DNA of 64,000 bases from positions 1,049,501 through 1,113,500 of the forward strand of contig NZ_CP030104.1 of NCBI RefSeq assembly GCF_003269425.1, read 5' to 3'. The stretch is from Flagellimonas maritima. Its GTDB lineage: Bacteria; Bacteroidota; Bacteroidia; Flavobacteriales; Flavobacteriaceae. A program made the translations under genes and the position numbers. Positions 17,871 through 27,185 of this stretch are shown in pieces (the first letter of the stretch is position 1; every line of letters begins with the position of its first letter). The notes below the pieces were generated by a model. That model worked only from the letters and a program-made list of their open reading frames with translations. It made no database searches and was not told the origin of the DNA.

Positions 17871-17878
17871 AATCCAGC

Positions 17879-19204
17879 TTAAAAATCAACATTCAGTAAT
17901 TGGCCACTTATCTGGAGCATTAATAGCTCGGCCAATTTAGCACTGTATTTAGCTTGGCTTTGTGCCAATTCTGCATTCAACAGATTCAATTGTGCTTGCC
18001 TAAATTCAATGGAAGTCACTTGACCCAACTTATAACGTTCATTAGTCCGGTTAAAATTGTTCTGGTTGGTCTGCAAATTCTTTTCCTGAACCTCCAATAC
18101 ATATAAGGCATTGGTGTAACTGTCCCATGCATTTCGGATATCCCGTTCCACCTGAAGCTCTATTTGCTTTTTTAAAAGTTCTTGGTTTTCGTAATTGATT
18201 TTTACGTTCTTTATTCCAGTAACTCCCCTACCTCCATCGAAAAGATTCCATGTGAGGTTGACCGCACCCGTTACACCTGTAGAGGTATTTTGTATAAGAA
18301 ATGCAAGTGGACTGTTATTGCTTGATTCGTTCCAACCATAAGTCCCCGTTAAACCGATCGTTGGCAAAAAAACGCTTTTTGCAGCTTTAACATTGTACTC
18401 GGTAATATTCATCCCTTTTTCAACTATTTGTAAGCGGATGTTGTTCAATTTTGCATCATTGTGCATTTCTTCCATCTGAAGACCGGGAACAAAACTAACC
18501 GTCGTATCAGCAAGAAATTGCTTAGAAAGCTCCCTGTTCAAAACCAAGTTCAGGTCCCGCATTGTGTTTCTTAGTTCTTGTCTTGAGTTTAAAAGGTTTA
18601 TACTATCCGTATTAATGTCAACTTCGGCATTCAATACATCCAACCCTGTATTTTGGCCATATTGAAATTGATATCTCGATCGTTTTAACCTGTCTTTTGA
18701 AATCTCAAGTGCCTCTTCAAGGTTCTTCGTATTTTCCGTAAGTCTTGCTACTTCATAGTAAACTGTAAAGAGTTGAACTATAGTGTTCTCTATAGTTTGC
18801 CTTACTTCCAATTCAGATTGCTGTGAGCGCTCTTGGAGGCTTTTATAGGTGTAGCGTCTATTGAGACCGTCAAATAAAACATAATTAACATCGACCGATG
18901 CATTATAACGCCTCGTTTCTGCACCGTCGGCTGTACGCGTATCTCCACTAGCCAACTGTCCTTCCGTATCTTGTTTATCTATGCTGCCGCCTGCATTTGC
19001 ACTAACGGTAGGTAAATAACCCGAATTTAAGATATTGGCATTGTTCTCATCGATTTTCTGGGTATTCCTTGCAACACGTATCTCCAGATTGTTTTCAAGC
19101 ACCAAATCGATTGCTTCCTCTTTGGTGAGTAACTCCTCTTGTGCATTCAAAAAATTTGCACCAAACAATAATATCAAGGGTAATGGATAAAATAAACTTT
19201 TCAT
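17879..19204 (-). CDS. TolC-family outer-membrane efflux protein
   Basis: Outer-membrane channel of the tripartite pump encoded just upstream. A signal peptide ([21 protein letters not shown]) precedes 420 residues of long amphipathic helices with internal duplication, as in TolC: repeats [32 protein letters not shown] and [26 protein letters not shown] mark the equivalent helix pairs of the two halves. The length (441) is typical. Its ATG shares bases with the stop of a 28-codon ORF (TAATG), suggesting coupled translation with what lies before it. Confidence 0.93.
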   Translation of the reverse strand: MKSLFYPLPLILLFGANFLNAQEELLTKEEAIDLVLENNLEIRVARNTQKIDENNANILNSGYLPTVSANAGGSIDKQDTEGQLASGDTRTADGAETRRYNASVDVNYVLFDGLNRRYTYKSLQERSQQSELEVRQTIENTIVQLFTVYYEVARLTENTKNLEEALEISKDRLKRSRYQFQYGQNTGLDVLNAEVDINTDSINLLNSRQELRNTMRDLNLVLNRELSKQFLADTTVSFVPGLQMEEMHNDAKLNNIRLQIVEKGMNITEYNVKAAKSVFLPTIGLTGTYGWNESSNNSPLAFLIQNTSTGVTGAVNLTWNLFDGGRGVTGIKNVKINYENQELLKKQIELQVERDIRNAWDSYTNALYVLEVQEKNLQTNQNNFNRTNERYKLGQVTSIEFRQAQLNLLNAELAQSQAKYSAKLAELLMLQISGQLLNVDF

Positions 19205-19290
19205 TATAAAACTTCTTCTATAGCTTTTGAAGTATCAATTTTTAATTTGTGGACCGTTACTTTCAGATTTTCATGGTAAAATTCAATCAT
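19204..19290 (-). CDS. Possible 28-aa coupled small ORF between pump and TolC genes
   Basis: The 85-nt gap between the RND pump and tolC is filled by an open frame beginning MIEFYHENLKVTVH and ending SKAIEEVL. It starts with an ATG that overlaps the pump's stop (TAATG at 19288-19292) and stops with a TAA that overlaps the tolC start (TAATG at 19202-19206). Both junctions therefore have the layout of translational coupling. The peptide is soluble, without a membrane helix or cysteines. It could be a real small protein, or only a leader that carries ribosomes from one gene to the next. No family is known to me. Confidence 0.45.
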   Translation of the reverse strand: MIEFYHENLKVTVHKLKIDTSKAIEEVL

Positions 19291-22200
19291 TAATGAATCC
19301 CGTGTTTTTCTACCTCTAGTTCCTTTACAGCCCTTTCAACTTCTTTTGGCGCCACTTTTTTTCCTGTAAACAGCCATTTTGATCCTACTTTGATGTTATT
19401 ACTTATGGACAGCAGGACCGGAAGCATTAACAAGGTCAAAAAAGTTGCCATTACTATTCCATAAGAAATTGATATGGCCATCGGCTTTAAAAATTGTGCC
19501 TGTCTACTTTTTTCCAATAGAAGTGGTGCCAAGCCCGCCACAGTTGTAAGGGAAGTAAGAAATATAGCTCTGAATCTTGATTTACCTGCCATTAGAATTG
19601 CTTCTGCATAGCTACTCCCTCCTTTAAGATAGCTGTTGAATTTTCCTATCAGTACCAAGCCATCATTCACCATAATCCCAATTAATGCTATAATACCCAA
19701 TCCTGAAAGCACGTTGATTGGAAATCCGTGAATGAAATGTCCCCAGCCAACACCGATCAGACTAAAGGGTATCATTAAAAGCAATAGTAAGGGTTGGCTA
19801 TAGCTTCTAAAGGTAAAGGCTATTACGGCATAAATCAAAAATATGACTACTGGAAAAACAAGGCCTGCAGAATTTGAGAGTTTAGAAGCCTCTCTGTTTT
19901 GACCTTCATATGAAACTTTTACTGTAGAGTATCGAGACTGTATTTCTGGAACTATATTATTTCTGATATTCGCCAAAATATCGGTTGTACTTTGATTGGG
20001 GTCTTTTAAATCCGATTCCACCCGAATCTCCCTAACACCATTTAAATGTTGAATTGACTCATCACCGCGCTCTATATGATAATCCGCTATTTCTGAAAGG
20101 GGTATTCTGTTACCTGTTGGGGTTATAATCCTCATATTATCCAAGTTATCTATGGACGATCTATTTTCTGCAGTGTAACGGACCCAAACTTTTATCTCAT
20201 CTTGACCACGCTGAAAACGCTGGGCCTGAAAACCAAAAAATCCAGAACGAACCTGAGATATTATACTTTGTAAATCCATCCCCAAGGCGTATGCATTCTC
20301 TTTCAATTGAAGCCTTATTTCCTTTATCCCTTCCGGGTCAGTATCCACTACGTCTTTTAATAAGGAGTTTTTTTCGAGTTCTGCCCGTAACAAATCTTTC
20401 GCACCTTTGAGCTCATCGGTATTATTGCTCAATAATGATATGGATATTGGACTGCCCCCAAAGTTTCCTCCAGAGCCAAAAGTCAATCGTTCAACACCAT
20501 AAACACCACCTACTGTATCCCGTATGGTGTTCGTTATTAAAAAAGATTCAAAATCACGTTCTTCGCCTGGTAATAAATTTACCCTTAAGGATGCCTTGTT
20601 GGTGCCTGGCCCAACTCTTTTAATTACATTTTCAACTACCTGCTTGTTCCCCGACTGCCTTTTAGAAAATTTTTCATTTACTTTCCAGACATTCTGTTCA
20701 ACCATGGTAATGATAGAATCCGTTATACGTGGATTTGTTCCTTCTGGCATTAAAAGATCAATGGATACACGGTCACTTGCAATGCTTGGAAAAATAGTAG
20801 TGCCGATGATGCCGCCACCAATAGATCCTATTGTAAGAATCAAGAACATCGCAAAAATTGCAAACCCGAATATTTTATTTCTCAAAAAAAACTTTAATGT
20901 AGGTGCATACCAGTTATCACGCATATATTCCATTATACGGTCTCCGTACGTGTTGATCGTTCTCATTTTTGCGAAAAATCGCTGTACTCCATTCTTCGCT
21001 TCCTTCTCTCCTTCTTTCATCCTTACCAATGCCTTGGAATGTGCAACGTGGGCTGGCAATATTATTAACGCTTCAAAGAGTGAAACTACCAATGTGATAA
21101 TTACAACTGTAGAAACTTCTGCAAAAAATTCCCCGATTCTACTATCTAAAAAGAGAAAAGTAGAAAACGCCAAAATTGTTGTAAGAATAGCGGAAAGAAT
21201 AGCAGGCATAACCTCAAGGGTACCATCCACTGCAGCGTCTACTGGGGACTTCCCTTTTTCGTAATGTTGGTATATATTCTCTGCTATAACAATACCATCA
21301 TCCACCAAAATACCAATGACAATTATCATCCCAAAGAGGGAAAGTACATTTATGGTGACATCGAAAGAACCTGCAAATATGAACATCCCCAAAAAAGAGA
21401 TGGGCAAACCAAAAGCGACCCAAAAAGCCAAGCGGGAATTTAAGAATATGGATAGAAAAGCCAAAACCAGTATAATTCCTACGGCTGCATTTTCAGAAAG
21501 TAATTTTGTTCTTTGCTTTAAGGTTATGGAAGAGTCCGACACTACATCCAATCGAATGTTATTGTATTTTTCGTTAAACTGCCCAATATATTCATTGACC
21601 TTATCAGCGGTAGGAATCAAATCCTCGCTATTGGTATTGCTTATTGTGATGTTTACGGAAAGATTTCCATTGAAATAAGAAGCATTTGGAGTTTCGGAAA
21701 ATCTATCACGAACCGTAGCAACATCCCCTAAACGTATTTTGTTACCATTGGGTTGTGCTTTTAGAATGATGTTGTTCAACGCATCTCCATAGTATGAACG
21801 GTTATTGACCCTGATCAGATATTCTTCGGAATCCGTTTTAATATTTCCCCCGGTCAGCAAAAGATTGTTACTGGAAATTGATTGGGCAACCTCATTGAAG
21901 CTTAGATTGTATGCCAATAGATCCAGCTCGCGCACGGCAATTTCTATTTCCTCTTCCGGAAAGCCTGTTATTTCAACTTGGGAAATTCCATCAAAACCAC
22001 GAAGATCGTCCTCAACATCCCTTGCTATACTTTTTAAAGTGGCCAAGGAAACATTCTCCCCGCTCACGGTAAAACTTATGGTCTCTCTAATAGCTTCTTG
22101 TTTGCCCACTATCAATGGCTCCATACCGGTTGGAAATGTAGGTACTTGATCTACCGCATTCTTTACTTCCAATAGCATAAAATCAATATCGTATCCTTTT

Positions 22201-22490
22201 AGGATTTCAACAGTTATATTGCCACCATTCTCGCGTGAAGTGGATGTGACCCGATCGATACCTTCAATCCCTTTAAGATTGTCCTCGATTTTGATTACTA
22301 TTCCTTCTTCTATTTCTTGTGGTGCGGCACCGGGATAGTTAACGTTGACCGTTATTATTTTTGAGTCGACCAACGGAAAGAAGGACGAACGCAATCTTGA
22401 TGCTCCTATTATCCCAAATATTAGAAATGCAATGATGATTACGTTTACAGCAACCCCGTATTTAATAAAATATTCAATTACTTTTTTCAT
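19290..22490 (-). CDS. RND efflux transporter permease
   Basis: The proton-driven inner-membrane pump of the AcrB/HAE superfamily, 1066 residues with the expected 12 helices and two large periplasmic loops. Helix 4 carries the paired aspartates of the proton relay (IGILVDDGIVIAENI) and helix 10 the matching GIMVNDGLVLIGKF. GAAPQEIEEGI near residue 55 and the ‘PTFPTG’ region fit the family. The pump belongs to the group with MFP genes of HlyD type, whose substrates range from drugs to lipids; it cannot be narrowed. It overlaps the adaptor gene by 4 nt (ATGA). The ~30-residue cytoplasmic tail is rich in Lys and Glu. Confidence 0.95.
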   Translation of the reverse strand: MKKVIEYFIKYGVAVNVIIIAFLIFGIIGASRLRSSFFPLVDSKIITVNVNYPGAAPQEIEEGIVIKIEDNLKGIEGIDRVTSTSRENGGNITVEILKGYDIDFMLLEVKNAVDQVPTFPTGMEPLIVGKQEAIRETISFTVSGENVSLATLKSIARDVEDDLRGFDGISQVEITGFPEEEIEIAVRELDLLAYNLSFNEVAQSISSNNLLLTGGNIKTDSEEYLIRVNNRSYYGDALNNIILKAQPNGNKIRLGDVATVRDRFSETPNASYFNGNLSVNITISNTNSEDLIPTADKVNEYIGQFNEKYNNIRLDVVSDSSITLKQRTKLLSENAAVGIILVLAFLSIFLNSRLAFWVAFGLPISFLGMFIFAGSFDVTINVLSLFGMIIVIGILVDDGIVIAENIYQHYEKGKSPVDAAVDGTLEVMPAILSAILTTILAFSTFLFLDSRIGEFFAEVSTVVIITLVVSLFEALIILPAHVAHSKALVRMKEGEKEAKNGVQRFFAKMRTINTYGDRIMEYMRDNWYAPTLKFFLRNKIFGFAIFAMFLILTIGSIGGGIIGTTIFPSIASDRVSIDLLMPEGTNPRITDSIITMVEQNVWKVNEKFSKRQSGNKQVVENVIKRVGPGTNKASLRVNLLPGEERDFESFLITNTIRDTVGGVYGVERLTFGSGGNFGGSPISISLLSNNTDELKGAKDLLRAELEKNSLLKDVVDTDPEGIKEIRLQLKENAYALGMDLQSIISQVRSGFFGFQAQRFQRGQDEIKVWVRYTAENRSSIDNLDNMRIITPTGNRIPLSEIADYHIERGDESIQHLNGVREIRVESDLKDPNQSTTDILANIRNNIVPEIQSRYSTVKVSYEGQNREASKLSNSAGLVFPVVIFLIYAVIAFTFRSYSQPLLLLLMIPFSLIGVGWGHFIHGFPINVLSGLGIIALIGIMVNDGLVLIGKFNSYLKGGSSYAEAILMAGKSRFRAIFLTSLTTVAGLAPLLLEKSRQAQFLKPMAISISYGIVMATFLTLLMLPVLLSISNNIKVGSKWLFTGKKVAPKEVERAVKELEVEKHGIH

Positions 22491-23647
22491 GGGGCTGAAC
22501 CTTTTTTGGTTTCAGTACTGGTGCTATCCGTGGCGTTTTCTATTTCAGCAATACGGACCAGCATTCCTGGGTAAGCCCCGGGAACAGGCTCGGAAAGTAG
22601 TACAGTTCCATCTGCCAAACCTTTGAGAACTACTTTCTTTTCTGAAAAATAAACAGGATTTACTTTTTGCACGGCCAATAGGGAATCCTTTACCACAAAT
22701 ACTTCATTGTTGTCCAGCATTAGTTTTCTTGGTATCTCGATAGCCTCGCTTTCTTCCTTTGCCATCAAGGAAGCATTGAGGTACATTCCTTCTTTTAAAT
22801 CTTCGGATTTTACTTCTATAAAAGCACTTACAGTTTGTGTTTCTGGATTTACCCTGCCATTGATTCTAACCACATCACCGGTCCATTTTTGTGTACCTTC
22901 AAGATTACTCAAGGTTACCTGTCCACCCTCCTTTAAAAGATATCCATAAGTTTTTGAAATGGCCACTTCCAATTCGTAGATACTTGGATCAATAAATTCT
23001 CCCAACTTTTGACCATTTCTGACCAAAGTTCCTTCATTTACCAAGGCTTGAGTAAGAATACCATCAAACGGAGCCCTAATGTTGTATTTTGATAAGCGGT
23101 TCTCTAAATTTTTGATTGTATGGTAATTGGAAATTATACCTCTTCCATTTATGAAATAATTTTCTTTGTCTGAAGCCATCTCCGGTAAACTTGGCAATGC
23201 TTTGTCAACACTTACCTGGTTGAGATAATCTTGCCATTTTGGTGCGATTTCTGGAAAGTCAAGATTCAAATCGGGTATTGTTGACGCCAAAAGGTTATAA
23301 AAATTACTTTTTTGTGCTTTTACCGATGAATAATACTCAGAGTCATCGATACGAAGAAGACTTTGGCCTCTTTTAAAGCGCTGACCTGTCTTGAAAAGTT
23401 TGTAACTGGATTTAAGTACTCCCTGTACTTCTGAATAGAGTTCGACCCTTCTTTTAGCCAAAAGGTTTCCGTTGGATTCGATTACTATAGGAACAGTTTT
23501 GTTCTGTACGGTATCCACAAATACCGTTTTGACCGAGCGCTCAACTCTTGATTTAGGCCTTTTTTTATTGTTGATAATCTGTCTTGCTGCGAAAATGGAA
23601 ATCACTATTAAAAGGATTCCCAAAATGGAAAGTAAAATTTTACGCAT
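22487..23647 (-). CDS. Efflux RND periplasmic adaptor (membrane fusion protein)
   Basis: Links the pump to the TolC channel. An N-terminal hydrophobic segment (ILLSILGILLIVISIFAA) anchors or exports it. The barrel-sandwich/lipoyl halves are visible as RVELYSEVQGVLKSSYKLFKTGQRFKRGQSL and YNIRAPFDGILTQALVNEGTLVRNGQKLGEF, flanking a helical hairpin, followed by a beta-barrel domain and the membrane-proximal domain. At 386 residues it has the usual length. First gene of the operon; a TAnnTTTG element lies 24 nt upstream of its ATG. Confidence 0.93.
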   Translation of the reverse strand: MRKILLSILGILLIVISIFAARQIINNKKRPKSRVERSVKTVFVDTVQNKTVPIVIESNGNLLAKRRVELYSEVQGVLKSSYKLFKTGQRFKRGQSLLRIDDSEYYSSVKAQKSNFYNLLASTIPDLNLDFPEIAPKWQDYLNQVSVDKALPSLPEMASDKENYFINGRGIISNYHTIKNLENRLSKYNIRAPFDGILTQALVNEGTLVRNGQKLGEFIDPSIYELEVAISKTYGYLLKEGGQVTLSNLEGTQKWTGDVVRINGRVNPETQTVSAFIEVKSEDLKEGMYLNASLMAKEESEAIEIPRKLMLDNNEVFVVKDSLLAVQKVNPVYFSEKKVVLKGLADGTVLLSEPVPGAYPGMLVRIAEIENATDSTSTETKKGSAP

Positions 23648-23670
23648 CTATGTAGTTGGATTTGCTATTG

Positions 23671-23678
23671 CAAATCTA
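23671..23678 (-). promoter_or_regulatory. TAgaTTTG -7 element of the efflux operon
   Basis: TAGATTTG on the minus strand, 24 nt before the adaptor start, followed by GC as in the extended consensus TAnnTTTGC. No TTG -33 box lies at the right distance. Confidence 0.4.
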
Positions 23679-23740
23679 TTCTGTTACAGTATTACGACGG
23701 TTAAAAATTTCATAAAATGTTTGTTTTTTGACTATGTTGC

Positions 23741-23773
23741 AAAAAAATTGGGGATACACGCCTGTATCCCCAA
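23741..23773 (-). terminator. Terminator of the LRR gene
   Basis: On the minus strand, an 11-bp perfect stem (TTGGGGATACA/TGTATCCCCAA, loop of four) is followed by seven T. It begins 26 nt after the LRR stop and separates that gene from the efflux promoter. Confidence 0.9.
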
Positions 23774-23798
23774 ACCAAACAAACTAAAGTATAACTAA

Positions 23799-24686
23799 CT
23801 ACTCATTTTCTTCAACATCTTCAAATTTTGTATCCGCCATTCTTGTACGCTGTAATTGCACCTCGTTGAATTTTGGGTTCAATGCCCTTTCGTCGGAATC
23901 AAATACCAAAAATTGTTTTGTATCCATCTCATTAAGGCCTTTGTAAGAATTAAATCTATTATTTTGTATTTGAAGAATTTTTAAACTTGCCAATTGACTG
24001 AATTCTGAAGGTATTTCACCTCCCAATTGATTGTTTGCCAATACCAATTCTTTTAACTGGCCCAATTGGCCTACTTCCATTGGTATAGATCCTTCCAAAT
24101 TATTTTCAAAAAGTCCCAGAGCTTCTAAATTTGTTAAGTTGCCTATTGAATTTGGAATTTTGCCTTTTAATGTATTACTCGATAGGTTGAGCTCTCTCAG
24201 GTTTTTTAATTCTCCAAAAGTTGATGGTATTGAGCCGCTCAAAAAATTATTGAACATGGAAAATACCTCCAAATTCTTTAGGAGTCCAACATTTTCAGGT
24301 AATGAACCTTTTATTCTATTCATCTCCAATCGCAACACTACAAGTTTTTCCAATTTTACGATATCTTCTGGCAACACGCCTGCTATATTATTAAAGGCAA
24401 GATTTAGGTGTGTTAGGTTTTTTAACTTTGCAATACTTTTTGGGATTACACCTTCAAGATTATTTCTAAACAAATTTATCTTTACTACGTGATTGTTCTT
24501 GATTTCGATGCCCTTCCATTGGTGTACAGGTTCATCAATATTCCATGGAGTGGTCCATTTTTCGCCATTGGTACTTTCAAAAAGGTCAATGAGCGCCTCT
24601 TTTTCCTTTTTTGAGATTCCCGTGTTTGAATACACTTGTATTACTGTAAACAATAATGTAAAATAGAAAGTAGCTAGTCTAAACAT
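23799..24686 (-). CDS. Secreted leucine-rich repeat protein
   Basis: After a signal peptide (MFRLATFYFTLLFTVIQVYS) and a capping region with the motif DLFESTNGEKWT...W, eight to nine repeats of about 24 residues follow the plant-type consensus LxxLxxLxLxxNxLxGxIPxxIxxL, for example NLRELNLSSNTLKGKIPNSIGNL. The C-terminal ~40 residues leave the pattern and are charged. LRR proteins of this form are common on the surface of Bacteroidota and bind proteins or glycans. No type IX C-terminal domain or lipobox is visible, so the final location is open. Monocistronic, with a strong terminator. Confidence 0.9.
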   Translation of the reverse strand: MFRLATFYFTLLFTVIQVYSNTGISKKEKEALIDLFESTNGEKWTTPWNIDEPVHQWKGIEIKNNHVVKINLFRNNLEGVIPKSIAKLKNLTHLNLAFNNIAGVLPEDIVKLEKLVVLRLEMNRIKGSLPENVGLLKNLEVFSMFNNFLSGSIPSTFGELKNLRELNLSSNTLKGKIPNSIGNLTNLEALGLFENNLEGSIPMEVGQLGQLKELVLANNQLGGEIPSEFSQLASLKILQIQNNRFNSYKGLNEMDTKQFLVFDSDERALNPKFNEVQLQRTRMADTKFEDVEENE

Positions 24687-24817
24687 GGTTTTGGTGTTTA
24701 AGTATTCAGAATTTACCTACAAATAAAGCAAAGAAGGTAAAATCTTACAAATTTATGGGGTGAAATGTGTGAAATGTGTTGTGAAAGTGATAAAAACTGT
24801 TGTGAACATATGAGAAA

Positions 24818-26728
24818 CTAACTTAACCGCTCAAGGTCATTGGATATTTTTTCCCAATCCTCCATTAAAGATTCTAAAGAATTCTTTTTGCCCTGGTAGT
24901 CATCAAAAAAATTAGTTTTAGAAATAGTAGTATCGTAATCCAGTAACATATTATGGTCAATTTCTGAAATTTCTTTCTCTAACTGTGAAATTCTTCTTTC
25001 CACACCGCTTAACCTATTTCTCAGGGATTTTATCTCTTTCTGTGCTTTATAATCATTCTGTTTTACAGCCTTTTCTTTGATTGCGCCTTTTTTGTCTCCT
25101 TTTTCAATTTTCCTAAAATCATCGGCCTTTCGTTGTTCCAGATAAAAATCTATGTCGCCTAAATATTCCTTAATGTTACCATCCTTAAACTCATAGACTC
25201 TATCCGTTAGCCCCTGAAGAAAATCACGGTCATGAGAAACTAAAATCAATGTTCCTTCAAAACGCTGCATTGCTTGTTTGAGCACGTTCTTGGATTTAAT
25301 GTCCAAATGATTGGTAGGCTCGTCCATGACCAATACATTGAACGGTTGCAGCAACATCTTTGCCAATGCCAACCGGTTACGTTCCCCGCCCGACAATACT
25401 TTTACATATTTATCTACGTCATCACCACGAAATAAGAAAGAACCCAATATGTCCCTAACCTTGCTTCTGTTTTTTTCGTTGGCTGAATCGATCATTGTAT
25501 CAAGAATAGTTTTGTTTCCATCCAAATACTCCGCCTGGTTCTGTGCAAAATAACCAATCTGCACATTATGACCCATTTTTAGAACTCCATCATAGTCCAG
25601 TTCCCCGACCATGATTTTTGCTAAAGTTGTCTTTCCCTGACCATTTTGACCTACAAACGCTGTTTTACTTCCCCGTTCCACTAAAAGATCAATACCTTCA
25701 AGTACTTGGTTTTTACCGTAGCTTTTTGAAAGATTATCAAGTTCAGCAATAACCTTGCCTGGCGTCAGGGATACTGGAAATCGAAGGTTCATAACACTGT
25801 TATCATCCTCATCTACTTCAATACGGTCAAGCTTATCCAGCTTTTTTATTAAGGATTGAGCCATAGAAGCCTTTGAAGCTTTTGCCCTAAACTTTTCAAT
25901 TAGTTTTTCTGTTTGTTGAATTTGTTTTTCTTGGTTTTTCTGTGCACTTAATTGTTGGTCCTTTATCTCTTTGCGCAATACAAGAAATTTTGAATAGGGT
26001 TTATTATAATCATAGATTCTTCCCAGTGATATTTCTATGGTGCGATTGGTGACATTGTCCAAAAACATTTTATCATGTGAAACTATGACCACGGCTCCCG
26101 AATAATTCTTTAAGAACTGCTCCAACCAAATAATGGATTCTATATCCAAATGGTTTGTGGGCTCATCCAAAAGCAACACATCGTTATTTTGCAATAGAAG
26201 TTTTGCCAGTTCTATTCGCATACGCCAACCCCCTGAAAAAGTGTCGGTCACTTTATCAAAATCACTTCTTTTAAAACCAAGTCCCAAGAGCACTTTCTCG
26301 GTTTCGCCTTGATAATTATATCCTCCCAATATTTCATAGCGATGGGTAATATCCGTAAGATCTATCATCAACTGGTTGTAAGCCTCACTTTCATAATCTG
26401 TCCGTTCGGCCAACTCATGGTTTATTTCATTCTGCTTTTCCTCTAAACGTTTTATTTCATAAAATGCACGATAGGATTCTTCCAGTACTGTTCTTCCTTG
26501 TTCAAAATCTATGTCCTGTTTCAGAAATCCGATATTAATATCCTTTTCCATGGCTATTGTCCCGGAATCAAGTGCCATTTCTTTGGAGAGCAATTTTAAC
26601 AACGTGGATTTTCCTGCGCCGTTCTTGCCAATGAGACCAACCCTATCCCCTGCGTTTAAGCGAAACGAGATTTCCTCAAAAAGATATTCGCCACCGAAGG
26701 CGACAGAAAGGTTGTGAATATTTAGCAT
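24818..26728 (-). CDS. ABC-F family ATPase (Uup/YdiF type)
   Basis: A soluble ATPase with two ABC domains and no membrane helices; ABC-F proteins act on the ribosome (translation factors, some give antibiotic resistance). Domain 1 has Walker A GKNGAGKSTLLK, signature FSGGWRMR and Walker B VLLLDEPTNHLD; domain 2 has GQNGQGKTTLAK, LSGGERNR and VLVMDEPTNHLD. The linker between them (KNQEKQIQQTEKLIEKF...) is the P-site tRNA interaction motif region. A C-terminal coiled coil (LRNRLSGVERRISQLEKEISE) extends to residue 636, as in Uup-like members. It is divergent from the DUF983 gene. Confidence 0.95.
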   Translation of the reverse strand: MLNIHNLSVAFGGEYLFEEISFRLNAGDRVGLIGKNGAGKSTLLKLLSKEMALDSGTIAMEKDINIGFLKQDIDFEQGRTVLEESYRAFYEIKRLEEKQNEINHELAERTDYESEAYNQLMIDLTDITHRYEILGGYNYQGETEKVLLGLGFKRSDFDKVTDTFSGGWRMRIELAKLLLQNNDVLLLDEPTNHLDIESIIWLEQFLKNYSGAVVIVSHDKMFLDNVTNRTIEISLGRIYDYNKPYSKFLVLRKEIKDQQLSAQKNQEKQIQQTEKLIEKFRAKASKASMAQSLIKKLDKLDRIEVDEDDNSVMNLRFPVSLTPGKVIAELDNLSKSYGKNQVLEGIDLLVERGSKTAFVGQNGQGKTTLAKIMVGELDYDGVLKMGHNVQIGYFAQNQAEYLDGNKTILDTMIDSANEKNRSKVRDILGSFLFRGDDVDKYVKVLSGGERNRLALAKMLLQPFNVLVMDEPTNHLDIKSKNVLKQAMQRFEGTLILVSHDRDFLQGLTDRVYEFKDGNIKEYLGDIDFYLEQRKADDFRKIEKGDKKGAIKEKAVKQNDYKAQKEIKSLRNRLSGVERRISQLEKEISEIDHNMLLDYDTTISKTNFFDDYQGKKNSLESLMEDWEKISNDLERLS

Positions 26729-26792
26729 TTTATATGACTTGTATTACTGAACAATGTGGGACGAATAAGTACCTTTGTAAAAATTGTTGCAA

Positions 26793-27185
26793 ATGTTAAA
26801 AAAAGGAAACAAACTCTACAGCATTTTAACAGGAAGTTGCCCCAAGTGTCATGAAGAAAGCATGTATATCAATAAAAATCCTTATGCGCTGACACAAATT
26901 TTTAAAATGCATGAGCGTTGCTCGCACTGTGGAACCAAATATAAAATTGAACCTTCTTTTTTTTACGGTTCCATGTATGTTAGTTATGGGGTGGGAATTG
27001 CTTTTGCAGTTGCAGCTTTTGTTATTACCTATTTAATGGTGGGAGCCTCTTTGGTAAGTGCCTTTATTGCCATTGTTATTACGATGATTGTTTTTATGCC
27101 CGTCATTATTCGCTTATCCCGAAATATTTGGATAAACCTTTTTATAAAGTACGAACCGCAGGCCGTTCAAGGTCAATTGGAATAG
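26793..27185 (+). CDS. DUF983 family membrane protein
   Basis: A small protein of 130 residues: an N-terminal zinc-ribbon-like part with SCPKC and RCSHCG pairs (about residues 15-50) and two membrane helices (about 64-84 and 88-107), ending in a conserved FIKYEP. This arrangement defines DUF983, of unknown function, in some bacteria next to cytochrome oxidase genes. I start at ATG 26793; the TTG three codons upstream is less likely. A TACCTTTG element lies at 26770-26777. It converges on the FAD oxidoreductase with a 13-nt overlap of the 3' ends. Confidence 0.9.
   Translation: MLKKGNKLYSILTGSCPKCHEESMYINKNPYALTQIFKMHERCSHCGTKYKIEPSFFYGSMYVSYGVGIAFAVAAFVITYLMVGASLVSAFIAIVITMIVFMPVIIRLSRNIWINLFIKYEPQAVQGQLE

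Noticed and set aside
17591..17872. 93-codon plus-strand frame over the MFS/CPXCG junction
   Set aside because: It is antisense to the start of the MFS gene and to the whole CPXCG gene, whose Cys motifs show the minus strand to be coding.
20524..21264. 246-codon plus-strand frame inside the RND pump gene
   Set aside because: Antisense shadow of a well-conserved transporter; serine/isoleucine-rich translation typical of reversed coding sequence.
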